Of a stretch of 64,000 nt of DNA, positions 11,101 through 26,100 are shown in pieces. A model generated the notes under the pieces. It was not told the origin of the DNA, did no database searches, and saw nothing but the letters and a program-made list of their open reading frames with translations. Position 1 is the stretch's first letter. Every line of letters begins with the position of its first letter. This DNA comes from Symsagittifera roscoffensis (Eukaryota > Xenacoelomorpha > Acoela > Convolutidae), in contig NC_087062.1 of NCBI RefSeq assembly GCF_963678635.1, positions 65,240,647 to 65,304,646 of the forward strand. The letters run 5' to 3'. Both the position numbers and the translations under genes were made by a program.

Positions 11101-14100
11101 TAGAGAAATTCAAAGAGCTTAAAGGACATACATTTTTTACTTTTTCAAAACACAAATCAGTTTTTTTTCCTGTTTCTTTGCATTCATTGAATCTTTTGCA
11201 ACTGTCTGTTGGGTATGTTGTTGGCTGGAAAAATCAGATTCACTGCATCATCTTAACACTATTTTTTCGTCAATTAAATGACACATTTTGAAAACCCTGA
11301 TTATTACCAACATAACGAACCCAAGATTATCATACACAATGCTTTATTAATTCAGTCGCTTTTTTCAGATTATTTTATGTAATTTTATGAATTCAAAAGC
11401 ATGAACTGTTCGTAATCAAATTCTCAGCTTAAGCTATGAAACTGCGAATGCTGCATGAGCTGTAAATTTGCCACCAGAAGTAGACGACTAAAACATGCGA
11501 CTTAGGTTAGAAAAAAATGGCCTTGGAGTAATCATACTACGCTCCGAATGTCTAAATAGAACGGGTATTCAAAAAGCAGTTGCGTTCATAAGGTGTCCAT
11601 TAACTGCCACAAGTACAGTTTTAAGATGATGCGGTGATTCCAATTTTTCAAGCCGCCAACATATAACATGGCCAACTGACAGTTGCAAAAGAACATGGCC
11701 AACTGACAGTTGCAAAAGATTCAATCAACAGAAAAAAAAACAGATTTGTATTCTGAAAAAGTAGAAAACAGATGTCCTTGAAGCTCTTTGAATTTCACAA
11801 ACGATACATGGTTAACTTTTTCGATAAAAACTAACTCAATCGGTTTCTATGCCGCAGGGAAATCTGAAAATTAAAATTCTCTTTCCATATTAGAAGTCGA
11901 TCACATTTTTCAAAACCGTGATCGACAGTGCTGTTCGACAGTGGTGTTTGCATTTGACAGTTTGCTGTTCGACAGTGGTGTTTACACTTTTGATGTTCGA
12001 CAGTGGTGTTCGCCTTCCTTTTAACTAAGGAAATAAACTAAGCCAAAAAAGAAACCAGAAGTCAACCGTGAAAAATCAAATTAGAGCTCAAGATTTTTCA
12101 TGGGAAAAAAATTCAACAAGACCGATATAAGAGTCCTCACTATGTTCATTACTCATTAAAAAAATTGGACAATTTTTCAAAACAGCTCGAATAACGATTG
12201 AAAGCCGACTGTTTTTATAACACTCGCTGCTGTACGTCTTCTATTTGTTGTACATATTACGTGGATAAACACCCTGATTAAACTAATTTTAAGACCTTTT
12301 TCGAGGAAAAAAACTTATAAAATCTCCAAGACCTATATTAAAGTCTTCACTACGTTCATCAATTCTAAAAATTGAGCTATAACCAATTTTTAGACTTTTT
12401 AGAAAAAAGAAACAACACCGCTCGATCTAACTAAAAAAAACTCCATCGGCACTTTAAAAGGTACCCTTTATGTTTGACATTGCTTGTAAATCACAAAATT
12501 GCAAAAAAAATATGTACCTGTATAGACCAACCCAATCGCCCTTAAGCCCTGACGTGAGTTGAGGTCCTGCTCTTTCGATATGTTTGAGGAAGTCTTGTGC
12601 CACGAATGATTTCAGCTGGGGGGACTCTTTCCAGGGAGAAACAGTCTTGGCCAATGGCATGAGCGTTGAGAGATAGTGTTCCTGCAGCACACATTAACAC
12701 ACACTTTTAATATACGAGGATTACAGTCTGGAAGTGAATGACTCAGTTCTCGAAATTTATGTTTCCGTTCTCGATATAAAAAAATGTTGACGGTTTACTG
12801 ATCTTTTCAATTAGCAACATCAGATGAACATACCAAACCTTGACAATTGAAGACATTTTGATTGTTTTAGATTTGTACACAATGCGATACAATGACAGTG
12901 CACTATTGCAAGCTAGCGAATAGAAAATGAGACCGAAATCACAAAATCGAAATAAAACTTTTACTGGGAAAAATGCAAATAATTTCAGAAAAAAATTCGG
13001 AAACCAAAAAACCAGTTATAAATCAGCTTTTAGTATTTTCGGATCGGTCACTTAGCCGACAGCAAGTGGGTAGACGCCCATTGAGATGGAAAACAAATAT
13101 CATAAAAAGTTAAAATGTCATTAAAATGTCATAAAAAACCGAGCAATTAAGTTTTAAAATTTTGAAATCTTGCAACAAAAACTACCTGAATTTATCGAGA
13201 AAAAAATCAACCATTTTCGCTTTTGAAATGACACAAAATAAGAAAACTAAGCCGATAAAGCATAAGCCGAACCTATTTAACACAAAAGAAAACCAAAGAA
13301 ACTATACAACGTCAGGGCTATAAATTTTACAAATTACAGGAGTAAATCGAAACACTCGCATCTGCTATGAAAAAGGCTAATACTTCCTCGATGTGGTAAA
13401 TAAGCCAACAAATACAACATAAGCCGATAATTTATAGTCAGACAACTCAATTTTTCCCGGAAAAATAATTTTCAATTTCATACATACAGACTCAGACCCC
13501 AGATGTAAGGGTACAAATACAAGTGGAAACGCATTTAGAAGTTGTTAAGGTTCAATAACAAAGCAAGTAAGAAAAGCAAGTACTGATTGCAAGATGAGTT
13601 GTTTACGGGGGAAAAGTGTAGTTACCGATTAAAATACACTTGCTCTCGGAAGTGTAACAATCAATGAACTTACCAGTGGGATTGAGAAGCTTTCAGTGAG
13701 CTCTCTGAAGAATTTTCGGATCCAGCTGGAGAGTACCTCGGGAGGTTTTCTCTGCTCTTTTGCCCGCAGTAGTCTCTTTACCATCGTTCTGTCTTTTTCC
13801 AGATATAGTTTGTGATTGGTGTATACACCTTTAAAGATAAATATAAGCCCATGCACTTCTTGGTTAAATCAAGATAATAAAAATTTCCTACCTGGCCTAG
13901 AGTCCAGAACTTTGGCAGAATTTTTGCTAGCTTTCATTACTCGAACAGATTCTAAAACGAAAAACAACTATCACATTTGCCACGAATGCTGAAATTGAAC
14001 TTCAAATTTTTGCACAGAGGCGCAGCTGATCTTTGCACCACTTGCGATGCAAATAAAGAAAGCCATAAGCCGGAAAAAAAAAATCAAAAAAGTCGGTAAA

Positions 14101-17100
14101 ACAAGATCGATGGAAATAAATAAGGCTAATTATGAAAAAAAAAAAGATGTACAGACAATAGAACGTGAACTTAGCATCGAAAGAAAACTTAACAAGCGGT
14201 TACAAAGCTGAAAATACCTCAGCAGAAACCCTTTAAGCCAAAAAATATCAACAGGACTTAAGATTTATAAAAAGTCCTCTTCTGCCTCAAAATTTTAAGC
14301 CCCCCTCCTCCTCAAAAATTTTTATTTAATAGTCAAATGAAACAAGATGAAGCTAATAAAAAGTTTTGAGTTCCCCTCGCCCTCAAAACACAGATACGCA
14401 CACACAGGCTTTTTATCGCTCGTCAAAAGACGCAATATGAGGCCCGTAAATCGGTATAACAAAGGCCGAATACAGGAAAAAAAGCTGAAACAAAAACTTT
14501 TGTCAAAAAAAAATCGAACTGAAAAATCTATAGCACTTTGTAAGATTTGAGTTACATTAGGAGTTTCAGAACTTTGTGCAATTTAAAGGTCACTAAGCCG
14601 ATAAAATATAAGCAGACAAATAATCCGAAACCAAAACATACGATGTCCAGTTTAGTAAAAATTAATCACAGCAGAAAAAATCAGAACACTTAGAGCAACT
14701 ACAATGTCAATTGCGAAAAATTCTACGATATGTCAACTAAACCGACAAAACATAAGCAGACAAATACTCAGCCGACAATTTTTTTGAAACTGAATGGTTC
14801 CTGTTTTAAAAACAACCCGTCCTGTCAGAGACCTTTGCCGTCCCAGGCGTATTCGTTACCTCCAGGCTAAGTGTGTCGGGATCGCTAAGAACTTTGATGA
14901 ACATTATGAATTGAACTTAAATGTACCATTTCTAATTTTGACCACTCTGTGACCAGTTATTTACGAGAAAAAAAGACTGATACCCGATTGCAATAACCTT
15001 GCTTATCTCAAGAGTAAACAATGAAACTTGCTCAACTTGGCAATAACATGTCTAGGGTTACAGAAAAAGCATAGAACTTTATGATTTTCATCTTATTGTT
15101 CCGAGCTTTGAAAATGGGGAGGAACTTAGTATTTCGGTGTTTTGGTTTTTTATTTTCCATGCAAAATGAGGTACCACAAAAAATCATCGGACTGGGTTGA
15201 GTGATACATCATATTAAAGCTCTTTCAGTCGTGATTCGAACATTTAAAAATAAACAGTTCCGGTGAGAAAAGTTGAAATTTTGTTAAATTCGAGCGAGTA
15301 AAGCAAGCGAGCAGTCTTATTACAGAAGGAAAGTTGCATATTAGTAGTAAATAAGCCATGAACTTTTTTAGCGACGTCTTGGGAATTTTAAAAACTTTAA
15401 TACCTCATCAAAAAAAATGTCTGCAAAAAAAATGAAAAAATTTTCAGTTTTTTTATCAAACATTTTTTGAAGAAAACTGTTTTCCAATATGCCTATTTTA
15501 CTATAAAAATTGGAAATACCTAAAATCTAGTCTTTCTATCAGATCCGTTCATCACACCAGGCACAAAAATTAATTAAAATACAATTTTTTGTAGTTTTTT
15601 TTACACAGAGGTGAAGCTGCGCCTTGCAAACGCTAACGAGAACACGACAAAAAGCAGCTCTACAAATTGAATTAAGAAGTAGAAATGAGCCTCGAATTAG
15701 TACAAATTACGCAACGTGTCGAAATCGATCTTCGATAACAGATTATTACACTCAAGCACAGACCTCTCAGCCACGGACGCTTAATAAATCATAAACACTA
15801 GCCACAAAAAAGCCGAGAACAGATGCTACGAAATTTCCGCTCGTGATCATAGGACACTTGCCACTAAATACGTGAACACTTTTAATGAACACTTTTATTA
15901 GCGAGTTAGGTAAGAAAAAATAAAAGGTTCGTACTTATAAACTTCGCTCGTAAGTGTAAAGAATATGGTCAGAACATTCTGAGCTACTTGAACAGCAACC
16001 GGCTATCCTTGTTCTTTTTAGGAACAGTTTACTTGTGGATGAAGATGAGGGTCGATATGAAGATGATGATGGCGAGGAGGACAGCACACCTTTAGACTGC
16101 CCAGTGTCCGGACTCAAAGTGTCGCTTCCTCCCTTTTTATCTTTCTCCAGACCTCCCAGTTTAATCAAGTTTGGCCAGTGACTCAAGGTTTTTGTGAAGA
16201 AAGGGTTGGTCACGCCCAAAATGATTCTGGGAGGGCCAGTACTTGAAGAAAGAGGTACCGTGTTTGCTGCTCGACCTGAGTTTGATGAGCTGTTTGAACT
16301 GCTGCTGTTGGCTGATGGAGCATGAGTGAACTCTTTAAACTCCGAGTCGTGGATTGTGAAGTAGGGCCGATAGTCTGATCCCCATTTGAACGGATAAATT
16401 ATGCTGAAGCAATAAAAACTCCAGCAAGAAAAATCACCGTATTTGAACATCAATGCTGAAGATGAAAAACTATGATAAAAGTTTGATAAGAGGACGTCAC
16501 ACCTTTGACGAAGTCCACGAAATGGGGGTGGGGCCGAATTGGACGGCAGGAAATCAATTTAATTTCTGCATACCTAGTGAGAATGTAGACCATCCGAGAT
16601 GTAATGTCCGGCGATGATCCCATTACCACAATTGGCTGTAACACAATTATAAATTATTTATTCGAAACAATGAGTGGTCTTTGGATTGGGTGATAGTAAA
16701 CCAGGTTATCTCAACTAACTTGACCAAGAAGGACCAATTCCCAGATTAGTTGCATATGTGGCAGGAGAGTCTGGAAGCACGCGTACAGATCCAGATCAAC
16801 TACTGATCCCAGTACCCTACTAATACGCGCATCTCCCCTGTACCTTCTTCCTTGTGTTGTTCCATCCCGCAGTTGACTGAACCCATTTTTGCTCACGTGA
16901 ACACTCATTTGACCCTGATGCGGCAACGTGACCTATACACGCAAAAATTATTAGCTTTTCAGCGATGAAACAACAAGAATCAGGTTTAACTTAGAATTCA
17001 TTTCGGTGCAAAGAAAACAAAATCAGCAATACTTTCTGGCAGGCAAGTCACTTCAAAGAAGGATTTGAGCTAATTAACCTAAGCCAATTCCTAAAAAAAG

Positions 17101-20100
17101 TTCATCGTCAAAATCCTTGTTCAAATTTACAGTTCTCAACTGTACTGGTCTTACTTCGAACACATTGCCCATTAGGGGGAGCTGGAGCTGTGATCCAGGC
17201 AGCGGATGACTCCATTGGTCTAGACAGTGACAGGCCACTTCCAAAGAAACTTCGCCATTGAGGAAGAAGTCATCGCCCACCACTCTCACCACTTCCAGCC
17301 ACAGAGAGATGAAGGGCAGAGAGGAAAGCACCACCACTGACTAAACGCCCAAAATATAGTTTCAAACTATTCGTTCAAGTTTTTTCCAAAAAAAGTTAAT
17401 CGAAGCGGATCAGAAAAAAAGAGTAGCACTTATGTGTAAACTTGATATAAACAGTTAAATACGCATATTTTACGGCAATTTCTATCATAAAACTAACCCA
17501 AGACAAAAAATAAAGAAAAATTCAGAACAATTGTATTTGTTGCTTTAGTCACTCGAAATTTGACCAAAATTTTAAAAAAAAATTAAGTCGCTTTTTCTAC
17601 ACTGCGGAATTTCTTCGCAATTTTTAATGGGGTTCAAATAACGACTGCGAGAGCTCTAGAATCAAATATCACTCGTGATGTATGATAGGAATTATTTGAG
17701 GCACCTGATCTTGCAAAGATAATATGTTTGGTTTTTTCATATTTTGGAGTGAGAATTTGACTCTTCACCAAAAATACTAATACCGAAAGCAAGCCAATTG
17801 AACTTAGCACTAACTTTTAAACAGACAAAATTTTTGGAAAAAATAGATGGCCTTAGAGCTCTTTGAATTTTAGAAAAATTTATGATGGACACTTCTTTGA
17901 TAAAATTAGCCCAATTTGAGAAAACTGGTCATAACTAAAACTTTTCTTACGCTGGGAAATCTGAAACTTAAATTCCACTTTCGAAACTAGAATTTGATCA
18001 CGTTTTTCGTGACCTTTACAGTTTTTCTATCCGAGAGTGGAGTTTGCTTTACTTTTAACAAAGGAAATTGAGTGAATTAAAAAAAAAAATCAAAAGTCAA
18101 ACCGCGAAAAATCAAATTTAGCGTGTTTTTTTAGACTTGTTTTTTTTAACGAAAAAATTCAATTGTCGAAAAAAATATATGGCCTTAAAGCTCTTCGAAT
18201 TTTAAGATCGATTAATTAATGACACTTTTTTCTTAAAACTAATTCAATTTGAGAAAAAGTGGTTATAGAGGTATTTTTTTGTCCACTGGGAAATCAGAAC
18301 ATTGAAATCCTATTACGAAATTAGAAATCGATTAGCTTTTAATGTTCGATGGTGGAGTTTGCCTTCCTTTTAACAAAGAAAATGAAGTAAATTTAAAAAG
18401 AAATCAAACCGAAAAAAAAAATTCAGCCTAAAAACATTTGAGACTTTTCCTGAAATAACGAAACAAAATCATCACGACCTTTATAAGAGTCTGAACCACG
18501 TTCATGAACTCTAAAAATAAAACTTTTTTATTTGTTCGCTAAGTTTTCTTCAGTTCAGTAAAGTTTGAATAAGTAACACAAGAAACTGCACAAAGTAGAG
18601 GCACGCATAGACTAACTAATGAAAAAATTTCATAAGAAATGAATTGAGAGTTAAGTATCATTCGGAAACTTTTTGTCATTTAGTCTGAAAAACGGAAAAA
18701 CTTTATAACTGTTTTTCTCGACACCGAAACACCTTATGAATTGTTATTTGGAATCCGAACCACGGCTGAAAAGGTATTATTCAATACGATACTACATTTG
18801 AACCTCTATTTGAATTAGCTTCTTAAATCGGCTGAAAAAAAAACAGCTGTCCCCATAGTTCCTTCCCGACAGGATGTTCCACCCCCGTTATCTAATTTAG
18901 GCAACTTTCCTTTCCATTTTTTTTCTCGCTAGAAGGTGGGCAGACAATGCTCTCACTTAGATGATAGGCATGAGTTTAAAATATATAAAAATGACGTTCG
19001 AAATGCAGCGGAATTAGATGGGATTTAAATTGCTCCCACACATTCCTTAGTTGAACAATTTATATGAAAATACAGAACAATTTCTGTGAAGTATATAATC
19101 TTTAGAGGAAGACGTGCGGGCTAATCCTTACGTCCTTATCTTCACTTCACTTCTAGAAGTGGTCGGAACAGTAATAACCCAATGCAGCAAAATTTCCATT
19201 TAAAATTCAATTTTTATTTTGGAAAAATCGCCTCCTTCAAAAAGGTCTCAAATCGACAACTGGGTTTTCGTTCATATTGATGATTATTGCGTTAAGTGAG
19301 GAATTAGTTCCACCCATTGATCCGCTTCAACACGATTTGGAATAACGTTAAAAGCGGAATAGCTTGCTGCCTAGGCGCTATGACAGAAACCGGAAATAAC
19401 GCGCATGATTTAGACCAATCTGGCAATTTTATGAACACCGTCACAAAAACACGAAATACAAGTTTATCGACTTCTTTAAGGGGTTTAAAAATTTCGTCAA
19501 ACACTACTGCTTTGATCGCGGAAAAAGGACCGAAGAAAGACCATCTGAGTATCAATATTTCATCGTTTTCTTCAAAAGTCGTAACAAAAAAGACACCCTG
19601 TATGTTTCAAATGCCCTATAAATTACTTAAAGCAGTTCATGATTTTCGAAACTTTCCACAACGTCCTAGAATCTATTTTTTGAATCCCAACACCACTAGC
19701 AAATCCATGTTTTTGCCATAACCTGAAAATTTTTTTGAGACCAACTAACTTGCCTCAATTCCATTAGGAAGGATATCAGAGCCGTTTTCACCGTTTAGGC
19801 GTTAAAAATTTATACTGAGATGGGACTGGATTGCTATCTCAAAGAGTAATTTCAGATAGAGTACATCGTCTGTTTATTACGCTATCTAATTTCGGCCGGA
19901 AGGGTTCGTGCAACATCTTAGTCCGATACTCTTATTTCTCAGGTCTCGCTAGATCTATAAAACACTGGAAAACAATTAGTGTTGGAGATCACATTTATTC
20001 TAGATATTCTCAAAAAGTTCTGCCCATAAATTGGTCAGTTTTGCAATAAATATTTTAGATGCTAGTCATAAAATATGATTGGTAGTAATAAATATATAAC

Positions 20101-23100
20101 AATCGAATTTAAAGATATAAAGCTGGAAGCGATAATTTAATTGATAATCAAAAATGTTGAAGTCGTTCATCATTTTAATTTTTTATCGCAACTTTGTGGT
20201 AAGGCTGAAGCATTTCTTGTTTACAACTCCTGTATTTCTCTTCTCATTTTTGATACTTTTTCCAGCTTTATACGGCATTTGGCTGTGGTTGGAGTGGTAC
20301 TTCATCATCGTCCGAGACATTTTGAGCTGGTTTATTTCGTAGTGTATAATCCTCTGATATCTCTGGTTTTGATTTTTGGTGAAAATGATGAATTTGTTGG
20401 TTATACGATTTGGTCTCGATAGCTTTTCCATTTGGTTATCCGTATTCTATTACTTTAGAAGATCTAATTCATAAAGAACCAATTCTTGACGTGTATGGTT
20501 CGTTGTAAGCTTGTCTTAAAATACTTGTTCAGGGTTCCTGTTTTTAAAGGCTTGTTTGAGGAATATCTGTGATTGTGTATCTATTTGCAAACTTTTATTT
20601 GAATGAATCCTTGATGTGACTGTAGATGCGGTTGTCTTATTAGCAATGGCACATTTAGAGCTGTAATTTCGGGTTTTAGTTCAGGATGGATTGTGAAACT
20701 TGATATATTCCAGGGGTGAAATAACGGGGGGAACGCCCCCCCCCCCCCTTCAGGGATTCGACCTCCTGCCGACCCAAAGGGTCCCCTTTGTACTATTTTG
20801 AGATATCTATATTTGATAACGGACCCTAAAATTTTTCTAATGGCGCCTTTGGCGCGAAAATATACTAATTTTGAGGGGGAGCGCGCGCCAAAAAAACGCC
20901 TTTTATGCCTGTTATTCAAAATTTTTCCTGCGACGCAGAAAAATTTACCAAAACTGGGTCTTTTTAGTGCTTTGGGAGAGCTCCGAATTTCATTTTGCTC
21001 GATCCTAGATCCGCCCCTGATATATTCTATTTTGAGTTGGTGGCAATGTTGGTTTGTAATCTTCTGGTTTGCTTTCTGCTGGGGTGAAATTACTTCGTGA
21101 AATAAATTGAATTCCTCCATTTAATTGTTGGATTTTTTATTGAAGTATTACCACTAGTTTTCCCGATGGCTTTGAAAAACTGTACTGTAACTTGAAGTTG
21201 TGTATAATTTTCTTTGCAGCTGCGCCGGAAACTGTTGAAGGTATGACGATAAACAGTGCATAGACATTTATGTCCTTGACAAAACTCTCCTTAACAAAAA
21301 ATTGTACCAAACATTTGTACAATTTGTCAAAAAAAATGACCGAAACTATTTTCTTTGATTTGACCTTGTTTTAATGCTTTGATGTTTTGCGTCTGTTTGA
21401 TCGTTCTGTAATTAGATTCTATGTCTACCAAATAACCATAGATAAAACACAGCGAGACCGAATTTTGAAACAAGATTAATTGAAAGTTCAAAGAGCGTTT
21501 GGCCGAGCGGTGAAGTCATTGGTTTCAAGATCAAAAGGTAGGAATGTCAAATCTCGGGTCAGAAAAAAATTCTCAATTTGGTTGAAACTTCAAAACGAAA
21601 AACACAAAATTGGGTAAAAAGGGCATAGAGAAACACTTGTACGGGTTGACTCGGTTGGGTCAGCAGGAAAGTGGATAAGAAAAGCTTGATTACATTGATC
21701 ATTTTGCCGTTTTCAAAACCGGTCTAGCTAAATTGTGAAATTTTCTAGGAAAAAATCAACTTAGTTCTGATGATAAATTTGGTTCCTGCATTCTGGGCCG
21801 TCTTTCCTGCTTGACTCTGTTATCGGTTCTCTGATTGGCTGAATAGTTTGGAATCACCGATGCAGTTTCTCTGTTTATGTCTCTTTGAACCGAAAAAATT
21901 GTTTGTCGAGGTGGCTCATCTGCTACAACTGCTCTAGTTTTAAGAGTTGTTCTGAATTTTTACTTTTCATTGTCGGCTGGATCTGGGAAAGGAATATGAT
22001 CATTAATAATAGTTACCTTGTCTTGCAAAGTGCGCACACGGCTAATACATTTTGACAAAACACATCAACACGAAATTGAGGCGCCCGTCACAATTCGATG
22101 TTTGAAATATGCAGTTCGTATGCATCATGAACTGGCATTTCATTGTTTATATTCGTCATAAAGATTTCCATTGTTGGACACACACTCAAGAGCTATACTA
22201 ATGACACTAGAGTCAGTCAGAGCTACGTTTGACGTAAGCATCAACCAAGCAATAATTGTTCAGATATGTGCAAATGATTTGAGTCCTTTTTTTTGATTGA
22301 GTCTCTATTAGACTACAGAGTGAGAAGTCTGGTTTTATTGCCTAGATGCGCGGCCTTATCAAAATGATTCTTCTTATTCTTAAACTTTATCAAAATAATC
22401 CGGTTGTTATCTTGGTTGGCAATTAGCTGAACAATTTTTGATCAATTTCGTCTGGGAATCAAATGCCTTGGACATTTGTTGAATTTCGGACAGTTTTATC
22501 TGGGACAAAAATGTCTTTGGCACAATTGTCCAGACTCGCGATAAACATGTGGTTCCATTGCTCGTTTCAAACGTATTCCGTTCCATTTTAAAAAAATGCT
22601 ACTTCAGTACAAAACTGCCTGAATTCACATATGCGCCTTGTCTGAGTTGTGTGTGGAAAAAGATCGTATCCTAAGTTCTGTGATACTTTTGAGTCATGAA
22701 ATATTCCTCTAATTTGATTTTAAAATTCTTAGAGAGTTGAATATTGTTTCGTACTGATTTCTGTACTTATTGTTCAGAAAAGATGGATTAGGTATGTAGC
22801 TTGTATCTATATATGATTGTGGTAAAAAAAAAATTGAAACCATGTGTAAATATAGAGTTTGCCTCCATGTAAAGTAATTGAGTAAACATTAAATTCTGTT
22901 TATGTTTTGTCAGTTTGAAGTTTCTTCCCGTTTTTCTTCTGCAATTTGATTTCTAATCCATAACACACCTGTAGTTGATATTGAAGTAGCATGTAACGAT
23001 ATAATTAATCATCTTGAAATTTCTAATTCTGGACATTCAATTTTGGACGGGTTTACTTTTGGGTACAACAACTTTCTACACAGGCGAAGTTGCACTTTGC

Positions 23101-26100
23101 ATACACAAGCTAAAATATGACCGATAACGCTACTGGGAAAACTCTGAGTAAAACTTTGAGTCTACAAAATTTGAAGTGAGGCACGCCAAATATGAGTCTA
23201 CAAAATTGCTTAGTGACACAAGCCAATTTCGACGCATTAGCAGTACCAGTCAATTTGAAAAAAAAAAGTTGCTGGCCTCCTTCCTTAATTTTAAGCTACA
23301 GATCCATGATACCTTGAAGCTAAAGTCCTATTAGTAATATAATAGTCTGAGTTAATAGTCCGTGTTCTCATTCGCAGATGATACGAAGCTCCTATCAACA
23401 ACTCCTGCTGGTAATGAAAGCTCGTTGCCCGACGATGCTACCACCCTCTTCGTTAGGTCCGAGAAAAACGGGCTTCCGTTTAATATCGCCAAAATGCAAG
23501 CTGTTGAGATTTCAGAAACCAAATCTACCTCGTATTACATTGGGTGATCACGAGCTGTCATTGGCATCCTCAATCCGAGATCTTGGCGTCTTTGTGTACG
23601 ATAGCCTCTCATGGAAGCTCCTACGATAGCCTCTCACGGAAGCTCTATGTTTCCGCGAAGTGCAACAAAGCTAACAAGTGCTTCTTCCTCGTCAAACGAA
23701 ACACAGCACATTCACCTCCGCCTACCCAGCTCCTCAACTTGTACAAATCACTTGTTGTCCCGATATTCTCTTATTCTTCAGCTGCTTGGGACGCATCGAA
23801 AGGTGACATGGTTATTATTGAGCGTGTTCAGCGCCGATGCACCAAGTGGATCTTGGGCTACCAAGACGTATTCTATGCAGACAGATTCACCCGCCTGAAT
23901 ATTTTACCGGTCTCCTTACACCTTCAAATTGCAGACGTCCTGCTCCTATCTAGCATTATGTCCGGCAAATATGACTTCAACTGGCATGAGTTTGTTAAAG
24001 TTCATATCCACCGCATAATCAGGTCCAGTGATCGCTTGTTATTTGAACTACCTTATATCCGTCTTGAGGTCCAGCGAAATCACTTTTGGTATCGCGTGCC
24101 AAGGTAGATAAATCTGCTTCCAGAATCGATAGACTTTTTAAACCCCTTGGATTAAAGCGACGACTGCTCGAAATCTTCTGCAAATACTTTTACGATTGGT
24201 ACGATGTTGATATTCTATGCAGCTGGAGAATTGGATGTTGGTGCCTCTTATGCAGAGATTCTAACTGCAGACTGCCTCCTGTCAACGCCCATCCCAGACT
24301 TGACATAACGTCGTCCTCCAGACTGGATCCCATACTTCATTAATGACTCTGACTCTTAACGGGCCAACGGCCCCCTCAGCCTTTGCTTGTAAAGCTACAA
24401 TAATAATCATAATATCCTTAGCACTGGCTGTACTTAATAGCTGGTTATCAGAATGAACACTTTCAAAATGAACACATTTTGTCGCAACAATTGCATCGCA
24501 ACAATATTTGCGACTCAGGTTGGAAAAAAAGAGAGTTCATACTATAACACAAGCTATGCTTATGTAAACATTTGGTCCTTCTATCATTTGAGAGGACACC
24601 AGCTTTACGAGTTAAAAGATTCCCCAGATACGTATAAAGAGTCAAATTTTTTGGCTAAAAACCAACTCTTGCTTCTGGTCAAAATACAAACACTTAACCT
24701 TTAAGCAAACTTTGATTTATGATACAGCACAAGTAAAAATAAATTAAGCAAGAAAATTGGAGTACCTTCTGAAAGTATCCTCTCTTGATTGATGTGTCCC
24801 TCATTTGACGGAAGTGTACAGCCCCGTAGAGGTAGTCTTGGAAACCCTGAAACGATTCCAATTGCTATACAATTAATACCGAGATAATCTGCTTTCACAG
24901 GGCAAAAACTGAAATTATGGTGGCAAGCGGCCTTCTCCCAAACTAAATCAGACAATCGATCTTACCAAATTGACTCGATTCTAGCAACAATATTATTAAA
25001 TCAAAAATCAACGCTAATTAAACTCAACATAAAATTGGTGCAGGAAGGATTAATGTATCAAGAAAACGGTATCAAACAGAAAAATATGAACAATCTCGTC
25101 CATAAATAATGCAGTTTTCGTTAGATGCGTTGTAATTTTGCTCTCTGTTATTGCTCCGAACACGCATTTGAAATTAACTTAGGTTTCGGGTGTGGTTTTC
25201 ACACCTAAAATCAGGTTACACAATGAGGTGTCGCTCGAAGCCTAGTAGTATACATCATTATGAGAATCTTTTCAGCCCTGATTTCGATCAATGTGTTAAT
25301 CACAAGGGTAATTGTTAGAATGGAAACCGTATGACATCAAAAATCAAAACGCAAAATACAAATCTGTGCATAAACAAATTTTTAAAGCTTTTTATTGAGC
25401 AAAAAACACACGATCTCATTCGTGAAACAGACTGATAGCCGACACTTGAAAAAGCGATAATGAAGTCTAACTGCTAATTTTTTTCTGAAACTATCGAGTT
25501 TCAAAGAAAGACAAAAGACCACCTTCCACCTTGAAGAATTTCAGAATCTTTTATCAATAAAACTTTGTTGAGAAAACCGGATTCATAGCTAATTTTACAG
25601 GGGTCCTAGATAAAGCGGGAAGTACCTAATTGATATGTTCTTAGAATATGTTGCACTCCTCAAACAAAGAAATGGCCGCCTACGTAGGGGATATTCCCAC
25701 TACCCGTTCTTTCAACTGAATTCAATGTCAGATTTGGCCGGCAAAATTACAAGAAAAGGGCAAAAACTTCAAAAAACGATGAAAAAAATCGAAAAATGGA
25801 CTTTTTCTAAGTCCATAACGGCTTTTCTACAAAAAAAAGGGTATAACCATTTATGCAGGAAAGATCTTTGCGCCATGTTCTTCTAATTGAACCATTGAAT
25901 TCAAAGGGGCGGGCATGTTTTAGGAAAAATTTTGATATTTCGATTGTTTTTTGGAAGCTTTTTTTCTCAAGTTCAAAAAGTAGAACGTAGCTGCTTCTAA
26001 AGGGAGGATGCCCACAATCGCTCCTTTCGATTGAGCTCTGAATCTGTTTTTTGAAGTGAAAAAAAACGGATTGATTGGTTATTTATGTTTTCCGCGGAAC

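Larger units (their letters stand above)
10425..12450. repeat. DENND6 intron with repeat family B copies
   Basis: Two copies of a second interspersed family, at about 10428-10580 and 11850-12070. Shared marks are CTGGGAAATCTGAAA, a GATCAC..TTTCGTGAC stretch and GCCTTCCTTTTA(A/T)CAAAG. Other copies are at 17950-18130, 18280-18400, 26090-26210 and 27755-27900. The rest of this intron shows no gene. Confidence 0.5.

Noticed and set aside
19304-19721. Overlapping frames of 83 and 134 codons on opposite strands
   Set aside because: No motif, no splice context; likely chance or a decayed repeat.
20154-20342. 62-codon hydrophobic plus-strand frame
   Set aside because: No homology recognised, AT-rich composition alone yields such residues, and it lies in a DENND6 intron.
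20581-21120. 179-codon minus frame
   Set aside because: It spans the hAT MITE and both target duplications; removing the insertion leaves no coherent protein.
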